Shown: positions 52,704-60,888 of the stretch, one piece after another | Numbering within the stretch: the stretch's first letter is position 1 | Layout: the number at the start of each line of letters is the position of its first letter | NCBI GenBank assembly: GCA_003225315.1 | Contig: QHZD01000051.1 | Location: 1 to 64,000 of the forward strand | DNA: 64,000 nt | Source: Acidobacteriota bacterium | GTDB lineage: Bacteria; Acidobacteriota; Terriglobia; Acidiferrales; UBA7541 | Reading direction: 5' to 3' | The notes under the pieces: generated by a model | What the model was told of the DNA's origin: nothing | Databases searched by the model: none | The model's input: only the letters and a program-made list of their open reading frames with translations | Position numbers and translations under genes: made by a program

Positions 52704-52857
52704 GCCTTTTCCCCAATCCTTCGCAGGGGCACGATATCGGAGATTCCGGGCAGCAGCCGGAACATCGTGCCCTCAGTCGTAGCTTGGTCGCATCCCCTCG
52801 TGCTGTTCGTGCGAAGATTCTTTATACGAACCATAACTGATATCCTTCCTTGAAAAA

Positions 52858-53670
52858 ATGAGCCTACCGAAGAATATCCCCAAGGATCTCTCCAGCTTTC
52901 TGGAAGCGATGGCCACCGATTTCCCGGCGATTCTGCATGGCAATCTCGTTGGCATCTACGTGTGGGGCTCGTTGACCTACGACGCATTCGAAGAGATCTG
53001 CAGCGATGTCGATTGCGTGGGTGTCACCCGGCGAGACCTCGAAGACCGCGAATTTTCAGAACTGGATGGCTGGTTCAAAACGAAAGCGGAGCAGAACCGC
53101 TGGGTCAAGCGAATCGACATGCGCTTCGTCATCGACCACGAATTTCTCGACAAGGCGTCGCGTTGCTGCGGCTTCTACCACCACACTGGAAGGCTCGCCC
53201 GTCATGGATCGGACGGAAACCCCATCATCTGGGTGAATATCGCTCAGTCCGGCATCAGCCTGTGGGGCGAGGACGCCAAGTCCATCGCGCCCCAAGTGTC
53301 CGACCAATGCCTCAACGACGCGCTCCTCTTGGAACTGAACTACCTGAAAGAAGACCTCACCGCCAACGCCGGAGACCGCTTCAACAGGGCGTTCATTCAC
53401 AACGCCTACGCTGTCCTCACTGCCTATCGCATCCTTTACTCGGCCCATCACAGGGCTCTGGCGTCCAAAGACCAAGCTTACGGCTGGGCGATGGAAACCG
53501 TCCCGCCCGTGTGGCGGGCGGTCATTCACGCTGCTAAAGAGAATCGACTGAGGAATGCCGGCTCGACGACACCCCAGTTGGAAGAGGACGCGAAGCAGTT
53601 CGTGGAGTTCGTCTCCGGTGAGGTCAATCGCATACTGGCTATCCCACAGCAACTAAACCACTTAAAGTAA
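52858..53670 (+). CDS. AadA/ANT-like nucleotidyltransferase (DUF4111 type)
   Basis: The 270-residue protein has a Pol beta-like nucleotidyltransferase motif (YVWGSLTYDAFEEICSDVDC: G-S then D-x-D about 14 residues on) and a helical C-terminal domain like that of ANT(3'')/ANT(9) aminoglycoside adenylyltransferases. These enzymes move AMP to hydroxyl groups of streptomycin or spectinomycin. Chromosomal copies in soil bacteria often have unknown substrates, so resistance is not implied. No neighbour hints at one. The gene starts at the only ATG giving the full domain. A near-consensus promoter lies just after its stop. Confidence 0.7.
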   Translation: MSLPKNIPKDLSSFLEAMATDFPAILHGNLVGIYVWGSLTYDAFEEICSDVDCVGVTRRDLEDREFSELDGWFKTKAEQNRWVKRIDMRFVIDHEFLDKASRCCGFYHHTGRLARHGSDGNPIIWVNIAQSGISLWGEDAKSIAPQVSDQCLNDALLLELNYLKEDLTANAGDRFNRAFIHNAYAVLTAYRILYSAHHRALASKDQAYGWAMETVPPVWRAVIHAAKENRLRNAGSTTPQLEEDAKQFVEFVSGEVNRILAIPQQLNHLK

Positions 53671-53673
53671 TCC

Positions 53674-53701
53674 TTGACATACGTTACCAATATGCTATAA
53701 T
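53674..53701 (+). promoter_or_regulatory. Near-consensus sigma70 promoter of module B
   Basis: TTGACA (53674-53679) and TATAAT (53696-53701) are both perfect hexamers with a 16-base spacer. Transcription would start near 53708 and run through the repeat module towards ksgA, 416 bases away. This is the strongest promoter by sequence in the window, with no gene directly behind it. Confidence 0.7.
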
Positions 53702-53864
53702 GGCTTGGTAGTTCCGGCACGCTCCCTCAGCCGCCCACCGTAGGAAGTGCTCTTCGCCCAATGTGCGCTCTCTGCATCCCGGTTTTCGTACCGGGGCTCG
53801 CCCTCCATGCGGTCCTTCTGACTCCGCCGGCAGCAGACGTGTGCCTCCCTCCCGCAACCCCTCT

Positions 53865-54056
53865 AGAATCAACACTTGTGGAAGTGATCATTCTAAACAC
53901 TTTAAACCTCTTTAGAATGAACGCGGGCTTGGCAAGGCCACAGTTTGCACAATTTTGGTGCAATGTAAGCCCCTGTCGAATCAACACTTGCAAAAGTGGT
54001 TCAAAACAAACGGCTTTATCTACGTTCAGAATCAACACTTATGAAAAACAGGCCGG
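53865..54056. repeat. Intergenic repeat module, copy B (four units)
   Basis: Units: AGAATCAACACTTGTGGAAG (53865-53884), a partial TTTAGAATGAACGCGGG (53911-53927), GAATCAACACTTGCAAAAGT (53978-53997), and AGAATCAACACTTATGAAAA at 54028 running on into ACAGG. The last 74 bp (53979-54052) match copy A with 64 identities and no gap. A G-rich tract (54051-54067) ends it, as in A and C. A palindrome-like CACTTGNNNAAGTG recurs in the units. Confidence 0.72.
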
Positions 54057-54123
54057 GTGGGGGAGGGATTACTTCGTTCCCTCGCTCAGCGTTCTGGGCG
54101 CCTCTTGCTACACTGTTCCACCC

Positions 54124-55032
54124 ATGGCACGCCAACGCCTCGGCCAACACTTTCTTGCCGACCTCCACTGGCGCGAAGAGATAGCGCGCGCCATTCGCGT
54201 GTCGCCGCATTCGCTGGCGCCACTCGCTGGCGACGGTCGAAGTCAAGCCCCGCTTCCCCGGGACGATCAGCACTGCTGGATCGAAATCGGTTCGGGGCAC
54301 GGTGAAATGACCCAGCACCTTCTCGCCACCGGCGCTCCTGTCCACGCCATCGAACTCGATCCGGCGTTCCTGCCGGGTCTGCGCCACCTCGCAAAGCAAT
54401 TCCCGAATCTCAACGTCGTTCCTGGCGACGTTCTCAAAGCCGACATCGCTGCCATCGCGGGCGGCCGCCGCGTGCGCGTCTACGGCAATCTTCCTTATTA
54501 CATCACGTCGCCAATCCTTCATCGCCTCTTCACCTTCGCCGACCTCATCGACGAAATCCACGTCGTCATTCAGACCGAAGTCGCCCTTCGCCTCGCCGCC
54601 CAGCCCGGCACCCGCGATTACGGCTATCTTTCCGTCCTCACCCAGTTCTATACGCGTCCGGAATTCGTCTTCGAAATTCCGCGCGATGCGTTCAATCCAC
54701 CGCCGGAAGTCACTTCTGCCCTCGTCACGCTTCGCCTGCCCGGCGAACGCGCAAAGCTTTCCCTCGCGTCGTGCGCCCCGCCAGCCGCAGGCACGCAGGC
54801 ACACTCGTCCACCGATGCCGATTCTCGCTTCTTGGATTTTGTGAAATTGTGTTTCTCGCAGAAACGCAAAACGCTCGTCAACAACGTGCGCTCTCTCGCT
54901 AAGCCCGATCGTACGCGCGAAGCCCTTGCCGCGCTAGAACTTCGCCCCGACGCTCGCGCCGAGCAACTCCCCGTCGCCCAGCTCGCTGCCCTTCATTCTC
55001 TTCTGTCTGCGCTCCCGGATTCTGCGCCATGA
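54124..55032 (+). CDS. ksgA: 16S rRNA (adenine1518/1519-N6) dimethyltransferase
   Basis: The 302-residue enzyme dimethylates two adenines near the 3' end of 16S rRNA during ribosome assembly. It begins MARQRLGQHFLADLHWREEI, the usual KsgA start. WIEIGSGHGEMTQHLLATG is the SAM loop, VHAIELDPAFLPGL the second motif and VYGNLPYYITSPILHRLF the catalytic NLPY block. Residues about 35-55 (LAPLAGDGRSQAPLPRDDQH) look like a small insertion. I start at 54124. Its 3' end overlaps the convergent glycerophosphodiesterase by 40 bp. Confidence 0.93.
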   Translation: MARQRLGQHFLADLHWREEIARAIRVSPHSLAPLAGDGRSQAPLPRDDQHCWIEIGSGHGEMTQHLLATGAPVHAIELDPAFLPGLRHLAKQFPNLNVVPGDVLKADIAAIAGGRRVRVYGNLPYYITSPILHRLFTFADLIDEIHVVIQTEVALRLAAQPGTRDYGYLSVLTQFYTRPEFVFEIPRDAFNPPPEVTSALVTLRLPGERAKLSLASCAPPAAGTQAHSSTDADSRFLDFVKLCFSQKRKTLVNNVRSLAKPDRTREALAALELRPDARAEQLPVAQLAALHSLLSALPDSAP

Positions 55033-55748
55033 GAATCTCTCTTTGTCGCCGCCGCCAGCCGGTCCGGATAGTCGCTCATGATCCCGTCGACTCCGGCGGC
55101 GATCAGCATTCGCATGTGCGCGGGATTGTTCACCGTCCAGCACACCACGTGCAAATCTTTTTTCTTGGCTTGCGCGATCAGTGCAGGCGTCACCAGGTCC
55201 CCGCGCACCACCAGTTGCCGCGCGCCGATTTCGACGGCTTTGTCCAGCGGATTTTCGATTTGCCCGTCATACAGAAGCCCGGTCATCAGCGTGGGCTCGA
55301 TTTTCCGCACATTCAGCACGATGGCGGGATCGAACGAAATCACCACGGCCCGCGGTATCTCTCCCGAATCGCGCAGCGCGCCAATCAGCGCGTGCTCTCC
55401 GCCCCATGCGCTCCCCGGTTTTATTTCCAGGTAAAGTACCACGTCATTTTTTTTGGAGAACTCCAGGATTTCTTCCAGTGTGGGGATGCGCTCTCCGGCG
55501 AATTCGCTCCCGAACCACGACCCGGCATCCAGCCGCCGCAAATCGGCAAGCGTCATGTCGTGTACCGCGCCCTGTCCGTTCGTGGTGCGATCCACGGTGG
55601 TGTCGTGAATGGCCACGAAGTGCGCATCGCGCGAAAGCTGCAAATCCGTTTCGATGAACGTAGCCCCAAGCGCAACGGCTTTCCGGAACGCCGCCAACGT
55701 GTTTTCCGGCGCGTTCCCCGAAGCCCCACGATGCGCAATCACCAGCAC
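54993..55748 (-). CDS. ugpQ: Glycerophosphodiester phosphodiesterase
   Basis: The 251-residue enzyme cuts glycerophosphodiesters to glycerol-3-phosphate and an alcohol. LVIAHRGASGNAPENTLAAF has the His-Arg pair and the catalytic Glu, FIETDLQLSRDAHFVAIHD the metal Glu-Asp and second His, and VVLYLEIKPGSAWGG the third Glu. No signal peptide is visible, so it is cytoplasmic and UgpQ-like. The C-terminal 12 codons overlap ksgA on the opposite strand. Confidence 0.9.
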   Translation of the reverse strand: MLVIAHRGASGNAPENTLAAFRKAVALGATFIETDLQLSRDAHFVAIHDTTVDRTTNGQGAVHDMTLADLRRLDAGSWFGSEFAGERIPTLEEILEFSKKNDVVLYLEIKPGSAWGGEHALIGALRDSGEIPRAVVISFDPAIVLNVRKIEPTLMTGLLYDGQIENPLDKAVEIGARQLVVRGDLVTPALIAQAKKKDLHVVCWTVNNPAHMRMLIAAGVDGIMSDYPDRLAAATKRDSHGAESGSADRRE

Positions 55749-55955
55749 TATGCCACTCTCAGCGCGGGCATAAATTTAGATACAACACCGCCGCTCTCAA
55801 AAAGTTTCTCTCTTCGGAATAATCCCATGTCTCCCGCCGTCCTTGTCGGGAGTATGCTAACACCTCCCCTCGGCACGGGTGCAGGCAACCCAAGCCTCCT
55901 GCATCTTGAATCTAACTGGTTGAAAAAAGTTAGGACATTTGTCCAGGAGGAAATC

Positions 55956-56531
55956 ATGAGAAAGGAACTCCGGTCCCTGTTTGTAATGCTGCTCCTCGCC
56001 ATTCCCATGGTGGCCTTGGCAAACTCTCTCGCGGCTCAGCCGCAGGAAGAGAAGAAGCAGCGCAGTGAAGCAAAATATCGCGAAAAACTAGCCAAAGAAG
56101 TGCGGCATCAGCTCGTCATGCTGCCGTGGTATTCCGTATTCGATAGCCTTGAATATAAGGTCGAAGGTGACAAGGTCATTCTCTTCGGCCAGGTCACCCG
56201 GCCGACTTTGAAGTCCGACGCCGAAGCCGCCGTGAAGAGCATCGAGGCAGTCTCCTCGGTGGTGAACAACATCGAGGTTCTTCCGCTCTCGCCGATGGAT
56301 GACCAGATCCGCCGTGCTGTGTACCGCGCGATTTATGGAGATTCCGGCCTCTCGCGTTACTCCATTCAGGCCGTGCCGTCCATCCATATCATCGTGAAGA
56401 ATGGCAACGTCACGCTGGAGGGCGTGGTGGATAACGAAGCGGATAAAAATCTTGCGTACCTGCGCGCCAGCGCGGTTCCCAATATTTTTTCCGTGAAGAA
56501 CAATTTAGTCGTCGTCGGCAACGGCAAATAA
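55956..56531 (+). CDS. Exported protein with two BON domains
   Basis: The 191-residue protein has a signal peptide (MRKELRSLFVMLLLAIPMVA, with cleavage near residue 27). Two BON domains follow: YSVFDSLEYKVEGDKVILFG with VKSIEAVSSVVNNIEVL, and YSIQAVPSIHIIVKNGNVTL with ASAVPNIFSVKNNLVVVG. BON domains bind phospholipid or other envelope ligands and are often osmotic-stress proteins (OsmY-like). AGGAGG lies five bases upstream of the ATG. The last codons (VVVGNGK and stop) recur in decayed tandem copies just downstream. Confidence 0.85.
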   Translation: MRKELRSLFVMLLLAIPMVALANSLAAQPQEEKKQRSEAKYREKLAKEVRHQLVMLPWYSVFDSLEYKVEGDKVILFGQVTRPTLKSDAEAAVKSIEAVSSVVNNIEVLPLSPMDDQIRRAVYRAIYGDSGLSRYSIQAVPSIHIIVKNGNVTLEGVVDNEADKNLAYLRASAVPNIFSVKNNLVVVGNGK

Positions 56532-56668
56532 TTTGTCGAGTGCGCGAAGTCGCCCGCTACTCGGTAATCGCAGTCGGCGGCAAGTGATTTTGAGTGCGCG
56601 GGACCGCTTGCTACTTGGTAGTCGCTGGCAATGGCAAGTAGTTCGTGAGTGCGGGGCCGCTCGCTACG
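56511..56668 (+). repeat. Tandem 54-55 bp repeat copying the end of the BON gene
   Basis: Three units at about 56511-56565, 56566-56618 and 56619-56668 each resemble GTCGTCGGCAACGGCAAATA followed by TTTGTCGAGTGCGCG and CGCTCGCTACTCG. The first includes the BON gene's last codons. GTGCGCG landmarks fall at 56540, 56594 and 56649, periods of 54 and 55. The later copies hold point changes. The third runs into the 3' end of the iclR gene. Confidence 0.6.
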
Positions 56669-57452
56669 CGGCTCCCGCGCTCCCGCTTCTCTGCAACTGC
56701 CGCGAAATGCGGCGCGCCGTTTCCTTGAGCGCGTCGATAATTCGCGGCATGCCGTCTTCGTCCATTTGCGTAAGAGTGCCGCTGGCGCCAAGCGCCGCGG
56801 TTACATTTCCTGTTGCATCGAAAATCGGCGCGCCAAGGCACCGCGCGCCCAGACTGTTTTCTTCATCATCCACCGCGTAACCTGATTGCTTCGCGTGTTC
56901 GAGATCGGCAAGGAGTTTTGTGATGGAGGTGATGGTTTTCGGCGTTCTTTTTTTCAGTCCTTGCTGCTTCACAATTGTCTCCACGTCGTCTTTCGGCAGC
57001 CAGGCCAGCAAGCATTTTCCGACGCTTGTGGAATGCAAAAACATTCTGCGTCCCACCCACGTGTTCACTTTGAAAAACCCGGGGGCTTCCACTTTTTCGA
57101 TGTACACGGCTTCGCCCTGATCCAACACCGCCAGGTGCACGGTCATTCGAATCTTCTCGCTAAGCATCCTCATGAATGGCAGCGCGACGTCGGCGATATC
57201 CAGATTGGCTTGCGCGTCTCCGCCGAGACTGAGGATTTTGAGACCGAGCCGGTAGCGCCCCGTTTCCGCTTCGCGGCGCAAATAGCCACGTCTTTCGAGG
57301 GTGCGCAAAATGTAGCTGGCGGAACTCTTGGGGATGGCCAGTTTGCGGCTGATTTCCGAATTGGTCATTCCGTCGCGGCGGTTGGCCGCGGCTTCGAGAA
57401 TGTTCAGGGCGCGCTCGACCGCGACTGCGGGATTGGCGTCTGAGGCTGGCAT
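56664..57452 (-). CDS. iclR: IclR-family regulator of the glyoxylate shunt
   Basis: The 262-residue protein has an N-terminal winged helix (AVAVERALNILEAAANRRDGMT, EISRKLAIPKSSASYILRTL, RRGYLRREAETGRYRLG) and the C-terminal IclR ligand domain (MTVHLAVLDQGEAVYIEKVE, LHSTSVGKCLLAWLPKDDV, GYAVDDEENSLGARCLGAPI). I start at MPASDANPAV (57452), since the upstream frame runs into the intergenic operators. It is divergent from malate synthase and isocitrate lyase, which it probably represses as E. coli IclR does. The inducer is not identified. Two 18-bp palindromes lie between. Confidence 0.9.
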   Translation of the reverse strand: MPASDANPAVAVERALNILEAAANRRDGMTNSEISRKLAIPKSSASYILRTLERRGYLRREAETGRYRLGLKILSLGGDAQANLDIADVALPFMRMLSEKIRMTVHLAVLDQGEAVYIEKVEAPGFFKVNTWVGRRMFLHSTSVGKCLLAWLPKDDVETIVKQQGLKKRTPKTITSITKLLADLEHAKQSGYAVDDEENSLGARCLGAPIFDATGNVTAALGASGTLTQMDEDGMPRIIDALKETARRISRQLQRSGSAGAA

Positions 57453-57498
57453 GGGCGGACTCCTATAAGTTCCGGTTATGTCCACAGCATAGAATACA

Positions 57499-57516
57499 TG
57501 TTCAGGATACTGAACA
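57499..57516. promoter_or_regulatory. Palindrome 1, probable IclR operator
   Basis: TGTTCAG-GATA-CTGAACA is a perfect inverted repeat 47 bp upstream of the iclR ATG, where it could govern iclR itself. It matches the second site in the form TGTTCAR-NATA-YTGAACA. Confidence 0.6.
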
Positions 57517-57574
57517 CATAGTTGCAACCCTACGCAGGTGTTAGGTATCAAAGGATCAGGGAGAACCGAACACA

Positions 57575-57592
57575 TGTTCAACATATTGAACA
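57575..57592. promoter_or_regulatory. Palindrome 2, probable IclR operator
   Basis: TGTTCAA-CATA-TTGAACA is a perfect inverted repeat whose centre is 76 bp from that of the first site, roughly seven helical turns, which would allow cooperative binding or a loop. It is 221 bp from the aceB ATG. Confidence 0.6.
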
Positions 57593-57813
57593 GTGTGGCG
57601 AAGCTGAGAAAATACTCGCCACAGGTGTGCAAATTTCTCGACATAGTGACGGGAATTTCCCACGCACGACTGGCCGCGGCGCAGCGCGGCTCTCATCTGC
57701 TTGAACGGCTTGGTTTTAGAAACACGGCTGGCGCGGCAATTGGCCTCCCGATTGCCCTACCCTCTTTCCGGCCTGCCTTCGCTCAATTTGGTGGGAAGGG
57801 GATCAGGTAAATC

Positions 57814-59424
57814 ATGGCATCCGCTACGACAAAACCGAACCCGTCAATGGAGCCGCAGCCCTTCGCGAATCGCATCGTTCCGGTCAATTCCGCTCCGCCG
57901 GATTTCGATGCTGCCCGCGACCTGCCTGCGGGCTTCCTTGAATTCCTTGCGCCACTGCACGCCGCGCTAACCTTGCGCCAACGCGCGTTGGTCGCACGCC
58001 GTGATTTTGCCCTGGCCGAAGCGCACGCCGGCAAACTTCCCGATTACTTGCCGCCCTCGGTAGCCACGACAAACTCCTGGCGCATTGAGCTTCCCGCGTG
58101 GTGCGCCGATCAGCGGAACCAGATGACCGGGCCTGCCGATGACGCCGACCTCGTGGTGAAGATGCTGAATTCCGGTGCTCCCGGCGTGATGCTCGACCTG
58201 GAAGACTCAACCGCAAATAGCTGGGAGCATAATTCGCGCGGCATCAAGAACATTCTGGAAGCGCTGGCCGGACGACTAACTTACTTTGACCGCAAGCGCG
58301 ACAAGACCGTTGGCATCAATCCCAGTTCCACGGTGATTTTCACGCGGCCCCGCGGATTGCACCTGCACCAGGCCGGCGTTCTGCAAGGGGAATTACTTCC
58401 CGCTTCACTGTTCGACGTCGCGATGGTGGCTTATCAGGTGGATTTCAGCGCGCTTAAGCATCCGCTGTGCATTTACATTCCGAAGTCGGAATCCGCCGAC
58501 GAAGCTCTGTGGTGGCGCGATCTTTTCCAGGTGATTGCGCGCCTGAAGGGCTTGCCGGCAAATGCCATCAAGTGCATGGCGCTGGTGGAATCGCATCCGC
58601 TCGCGTTTCAGATGGAAGAGTTTGCCTGGAATTTGCGCGATCACATCCTGGGGCTGAACCTCGGGCGCTGGGATTACATGGCCAGCTTGATTCACTTCAA
58701 TCTGGAAAATCCGGAGTGGGTGCTCCCCGACCGCAACACCATTCCGCACAACGTGGCGTTCTTCCAGAATTTGCGCAATCTCATGCCGGAAATTTGCCAC
58801 AAACACGGAATGCTCGCCATCGGCGGAATGACCGCACTGTATCCGAGCCGCGAAGATGCGGAGCTGAATGCGCGGGCGCTAAAAATCCTTGCTGAGGACA
58901 AAAAGAACGAAGCCAATTCTCTGATGGACGGCGCGTGGACGGGCCACCCCGATCAAAACGAAATCGCGGTGAGTCAATTCTCTGCCCCGAATCAACTTCA
59001 GGCGCGCCCCGCGGATGGCAACACGCATCCCGATCTGCGACCGCTGCCGAAGGGAGTCGGCAAGCGCACGTTAGCAGGAACACGCGCGGCGGTTCGCACG
59101 GTGATTCGCTATCGCAACGGCGTTCTCAATGGCAAGGGCGCTAGCCTACTGGACGGCTACATGGAAGATCTCGCCACCGATCGCATTTACCGGCTGATGA
59201 TCGCGCAGCGCATGAGGCACTCAAACACTGTCGAGGTCGCGGATGAGAATGGCGCGCCGGTTCGTCATACGCCGGAATTCATCCGCGATCTGTTTGACGA
59301 AGAGCTTGAACGGCTGTTGCGCGAAACGGCAAAGAGCAGCGATCCGCTGATAGAGGCGACGCTCCGGGAAGCGCGGAGGATCAGTGAAGAAATGATCCGG
59401 CGCGAAGAGTTTAATCCAGCGTGA
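57814..59424 (+). CDS. aceB: Malate synthase A (glyoxylate shunt)
   Basis: The 536-residue enzyme condenses glyoxylate with acetyl-CoA to malate. GVMLDLEDSTANSWEHNSRG, IFTRPRGLHLHQAGVL, IYIPKSESADEALWWRDLFQ, LVESHPLAFQMEEFAWNLRD, HILGLNLGRWDYMASLIHFN and TALYPSREDAELNARALKIL are family blocks, with the catalytic Arg in TRPRG and Asp in LMDGAWTGHPDQNEIA. It is the monomeric A type. isocitrate lyase follows 65 bp later in the same operon. Confidence 0.93.
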   Translation: MASATTKPNPSMEPQPFANRIVPVNSAPPDFDAARDLPAGFLEFLAPLHAALTLRQRALVARRDFALAEAHAGKLPDYLPPSVATTNSWRIELPAWCADQRNQMTGPADDADLVVKMLNSGAPGVMLDLEDSTANSWEHNSRGIKNILEALAGRLTYFDRKRDKTVGINPSSTVIFTRPRGLHLHQAGVLQGELLPASLFDVAMVAYQVDFSALKHPLCIYIPKSESADEALWWRDLFQVIARLKGLPANAIKCMALVESHPLAFQMEEFAWNLRDHILGLNLGRWDYMASLIHFNLENPEWVLPDRNTIPHNVAFFQNLRNLMPEICHKHGMLAIGGMTALYPSREDAELNARALKILAEDKKNEANSLMDGAWTGHPDQNEIAVSQFSAPNQLQARPADGNTHPDLRPLPKGVGKRTLAGTRAAVRTVIRYRNGVLNGKGASLLDGYMEDLATDRIYRLMIAQRMRHSNTVEVADENGAPVRHTPEFIRDLFDEELERLLRETAKSSDPLIEATLREARRISEEMIRREEFNPA

Positions 59425-59489
59425 GAAGAGATTTCGTAGTCTTTGGTTGAATGCCGCAGGAAAGGTCAGGAAAGGTAAGGAATAGCAAA

Positions 59490-60851
59490 ATGTCGACAAA
59501 GGGAACGAACGGGGCCAACGGGAACGGGAATGGCAAAAGCAACAAACATCTCAACTATTGGAGCACTGATCCCCGCTGGTCCGGCATCACGCGTCCTTAC
59601 TCTTACTCAGATGTGCTGCGGCTGCGCGGCTCGATCCAGATCGAGTACACGCTGGCGCGGCTGGGAGCAGAGCGGCTCTGGAATCTGATGCACACGGACG
59701 CTTACGTTCCCGCGCTCGGGGCCATCACCGGCAATCAGGCGATTGAGATGGTGCAGGCAGGACTGAAGGCGATTTATGGAAGCGGCTGGCAAGTTGCCGC
59801 TGACGGCAATACCGCGGGCGACGTGTACCCCGACCAGAGTCTTTATCCTTGCGACTCCGCGCCGAACCTGGTGAAGCGCATCAATCGCGCGTTGCTGCGT
59901 GCGGACCAGATTGAATCCGCCGAGGGCAAGAAGTCCGGCACGTATTGGTTTGCGCCGATTGTCGCGGATGCGGAAGCCGGCTTTGGCGGCTCGCTGAATG
60001 CTTACGAGTTGATGAAAGCGATGATCGAAGCAGGCGCGGCGGGGGTGCACTTCGAAGATCAACTTTCTTCCGCAAAGAAATGCGGGCATCTGGGCGGCAA
60101 AGTCGTTGTGCCCACGCGGGAGTTCATCGAGAAACTGGTGGCGGCGCGACTGGCTGCCGACGTTTGCAGCGTGCCGACGATTCTGATCGCGCGGACAGAT
60201 GCCAACTCCGCCGGTCTCCTACTTTCCGACGCCGACCCGCGCGACCGCGAATTCATTTACGGCGAACGCACGCCGGAAGGTTTTTACGAATATCGTGGGG
60301 GCATTGATGCGGCCATCGCGCGCGGGCTGGCTTATGCCCCGTACGCCGACATGCTCTGGTGCGAAACGTCGACGCCGGATCTCGCGGAAGCGAAGAAATT
60401 CGCAGAAGCCATCCATGCGAAATTTCCCGGCAAACTGCTGGCTTACAACTGTTCGCCTTCGTTCAACTGGAAGAAGAAGCTCGACGACGTGACCATCGCG
60501 AACTTCCAGCAAGAACTGGGCAAGATGGGCTACAAGTTCCAGTTCGTCACGCTGGCGGGATTCCACGCGCTCAATATGTCCATGTTCCATCTGGCGCGCG
60601 GCTATGCGCAGGCGGGCATGACGGCGTACTCAAAACTGCAGCAGGAAGAATTCGCCTCGCAGGAGCTGGGCTACCGCGCGGTGACGCACCAGCGGTTTGT
60701 GGGCACAGGTTATTTCGACGAAATCGCGCAGGTGGTTTCCAGTGGCAATTCTTCCACTACTGCGCTGGCGGGGTCGACGGAAGCCGAGCAGTTTCACGGC
60801 GCGGTACCGATCGCGCCGGCGAATGGGCACGCGCCCGAAGCACACGCTTAG
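59490..60851 (+). CDS. aceA: Isocitrate lyase (glyoxylate shunt)
   Basis: The 453-residue enzyme splits isocitrate to glyoxylate and succinate. [20 protein letters not shown] has the active-site Cys198, [20 protein letters not shown] and [20 protein letters not shown] line the site, and [16 protein letters not shown] holds metal ligands. The start [15 protein letters not shown] at 59490 gives a Gly/Asn-rich, likely disordered N-terminus of about 18 residues. It pairs with aceB and is probably under IclR. Confidence 0.94.
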   Translation: MSTKGTNGANGNGNGKSNKHLNYWSTDPRWSGITRPYSYSDVLRLRGSIQIEYTLARLGAERLWNLMHTDAYVPALGAITGNQAIEMVQAGLKAIYGSGWQVAADGNTAGDVYPDQSLYPCDSAPNLVKRINRALLRADQIESAEGKKSGTYWFAPIVADAEAGFGGSLNAYELMKAMIEAGAAGVHFEDQLSSAKKCGHLGGKVVVPTREFIEKLVAARLAADVCSVPTILIARTDANSAGLLLSDADPRDREFIYGERTPEGFYEYRGGIDAAIARGLAYAPYADMLWCETSTPDLAEAKKFAEAIHAKFPGKLLAYNCSPSFNWKKKLDDVTIANFQQELGKMGYKFQFVTLAGFHALNMSMFHLARGYAQAGMTAYSKLQQEEFASQELGYRAVTHQRFVGTGYFDEIAQVVSSGNSSTTALAGSTEAEQFHGAVPIAPANGHAPEAHA

Positions 60852-60888
60852 TAAACGAATCTACTGAAAGTCTCAGAAGAACTATCAA

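Larger units (their letters stand above)
53671..54123. other. Intergenic region: strong promoter and repeat module B
   Basis: This 450-bp gap before ksgA starts with a near-consensus promoter (53674-53701), then about 160 bp of GC-rich sequence with a hairpin CCCGG-TTTTCGTA-CCGGG (about 53778-53795). It ends with the repeat module (53865-54056) and its G-rich tail. No gene is convincing in either strand, although a long + frame runs through into ksgA. Confidence 0.6.
57453..57813. other. Intergenic control region between iclR and aceB
   Basis: This 360-bp divergent region has two perfect 18-bp palindromes (57499-57516 and 57575-57592) and no gene. Between about 57610 and 57810 I see no obvious second operator or clear promoter. 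AGG about 11 bases before the aceB ATG is a weak ribosome binding site. Confidence 0.6.

Noticed and set aside
52858-53670. Assigning an antibiotic resistance role to the AadA-like gene
   Set aside because: Only the fold-level motifs are visible; there is no integron, mobile context or substrate evidence.
386-54056. CRISPR-like reading of the AGAATCAACACTTA repeats
   Set aside because: The units are few, degenerate and irregularly spaced, with no uniform spacers and no cas genes nearby.
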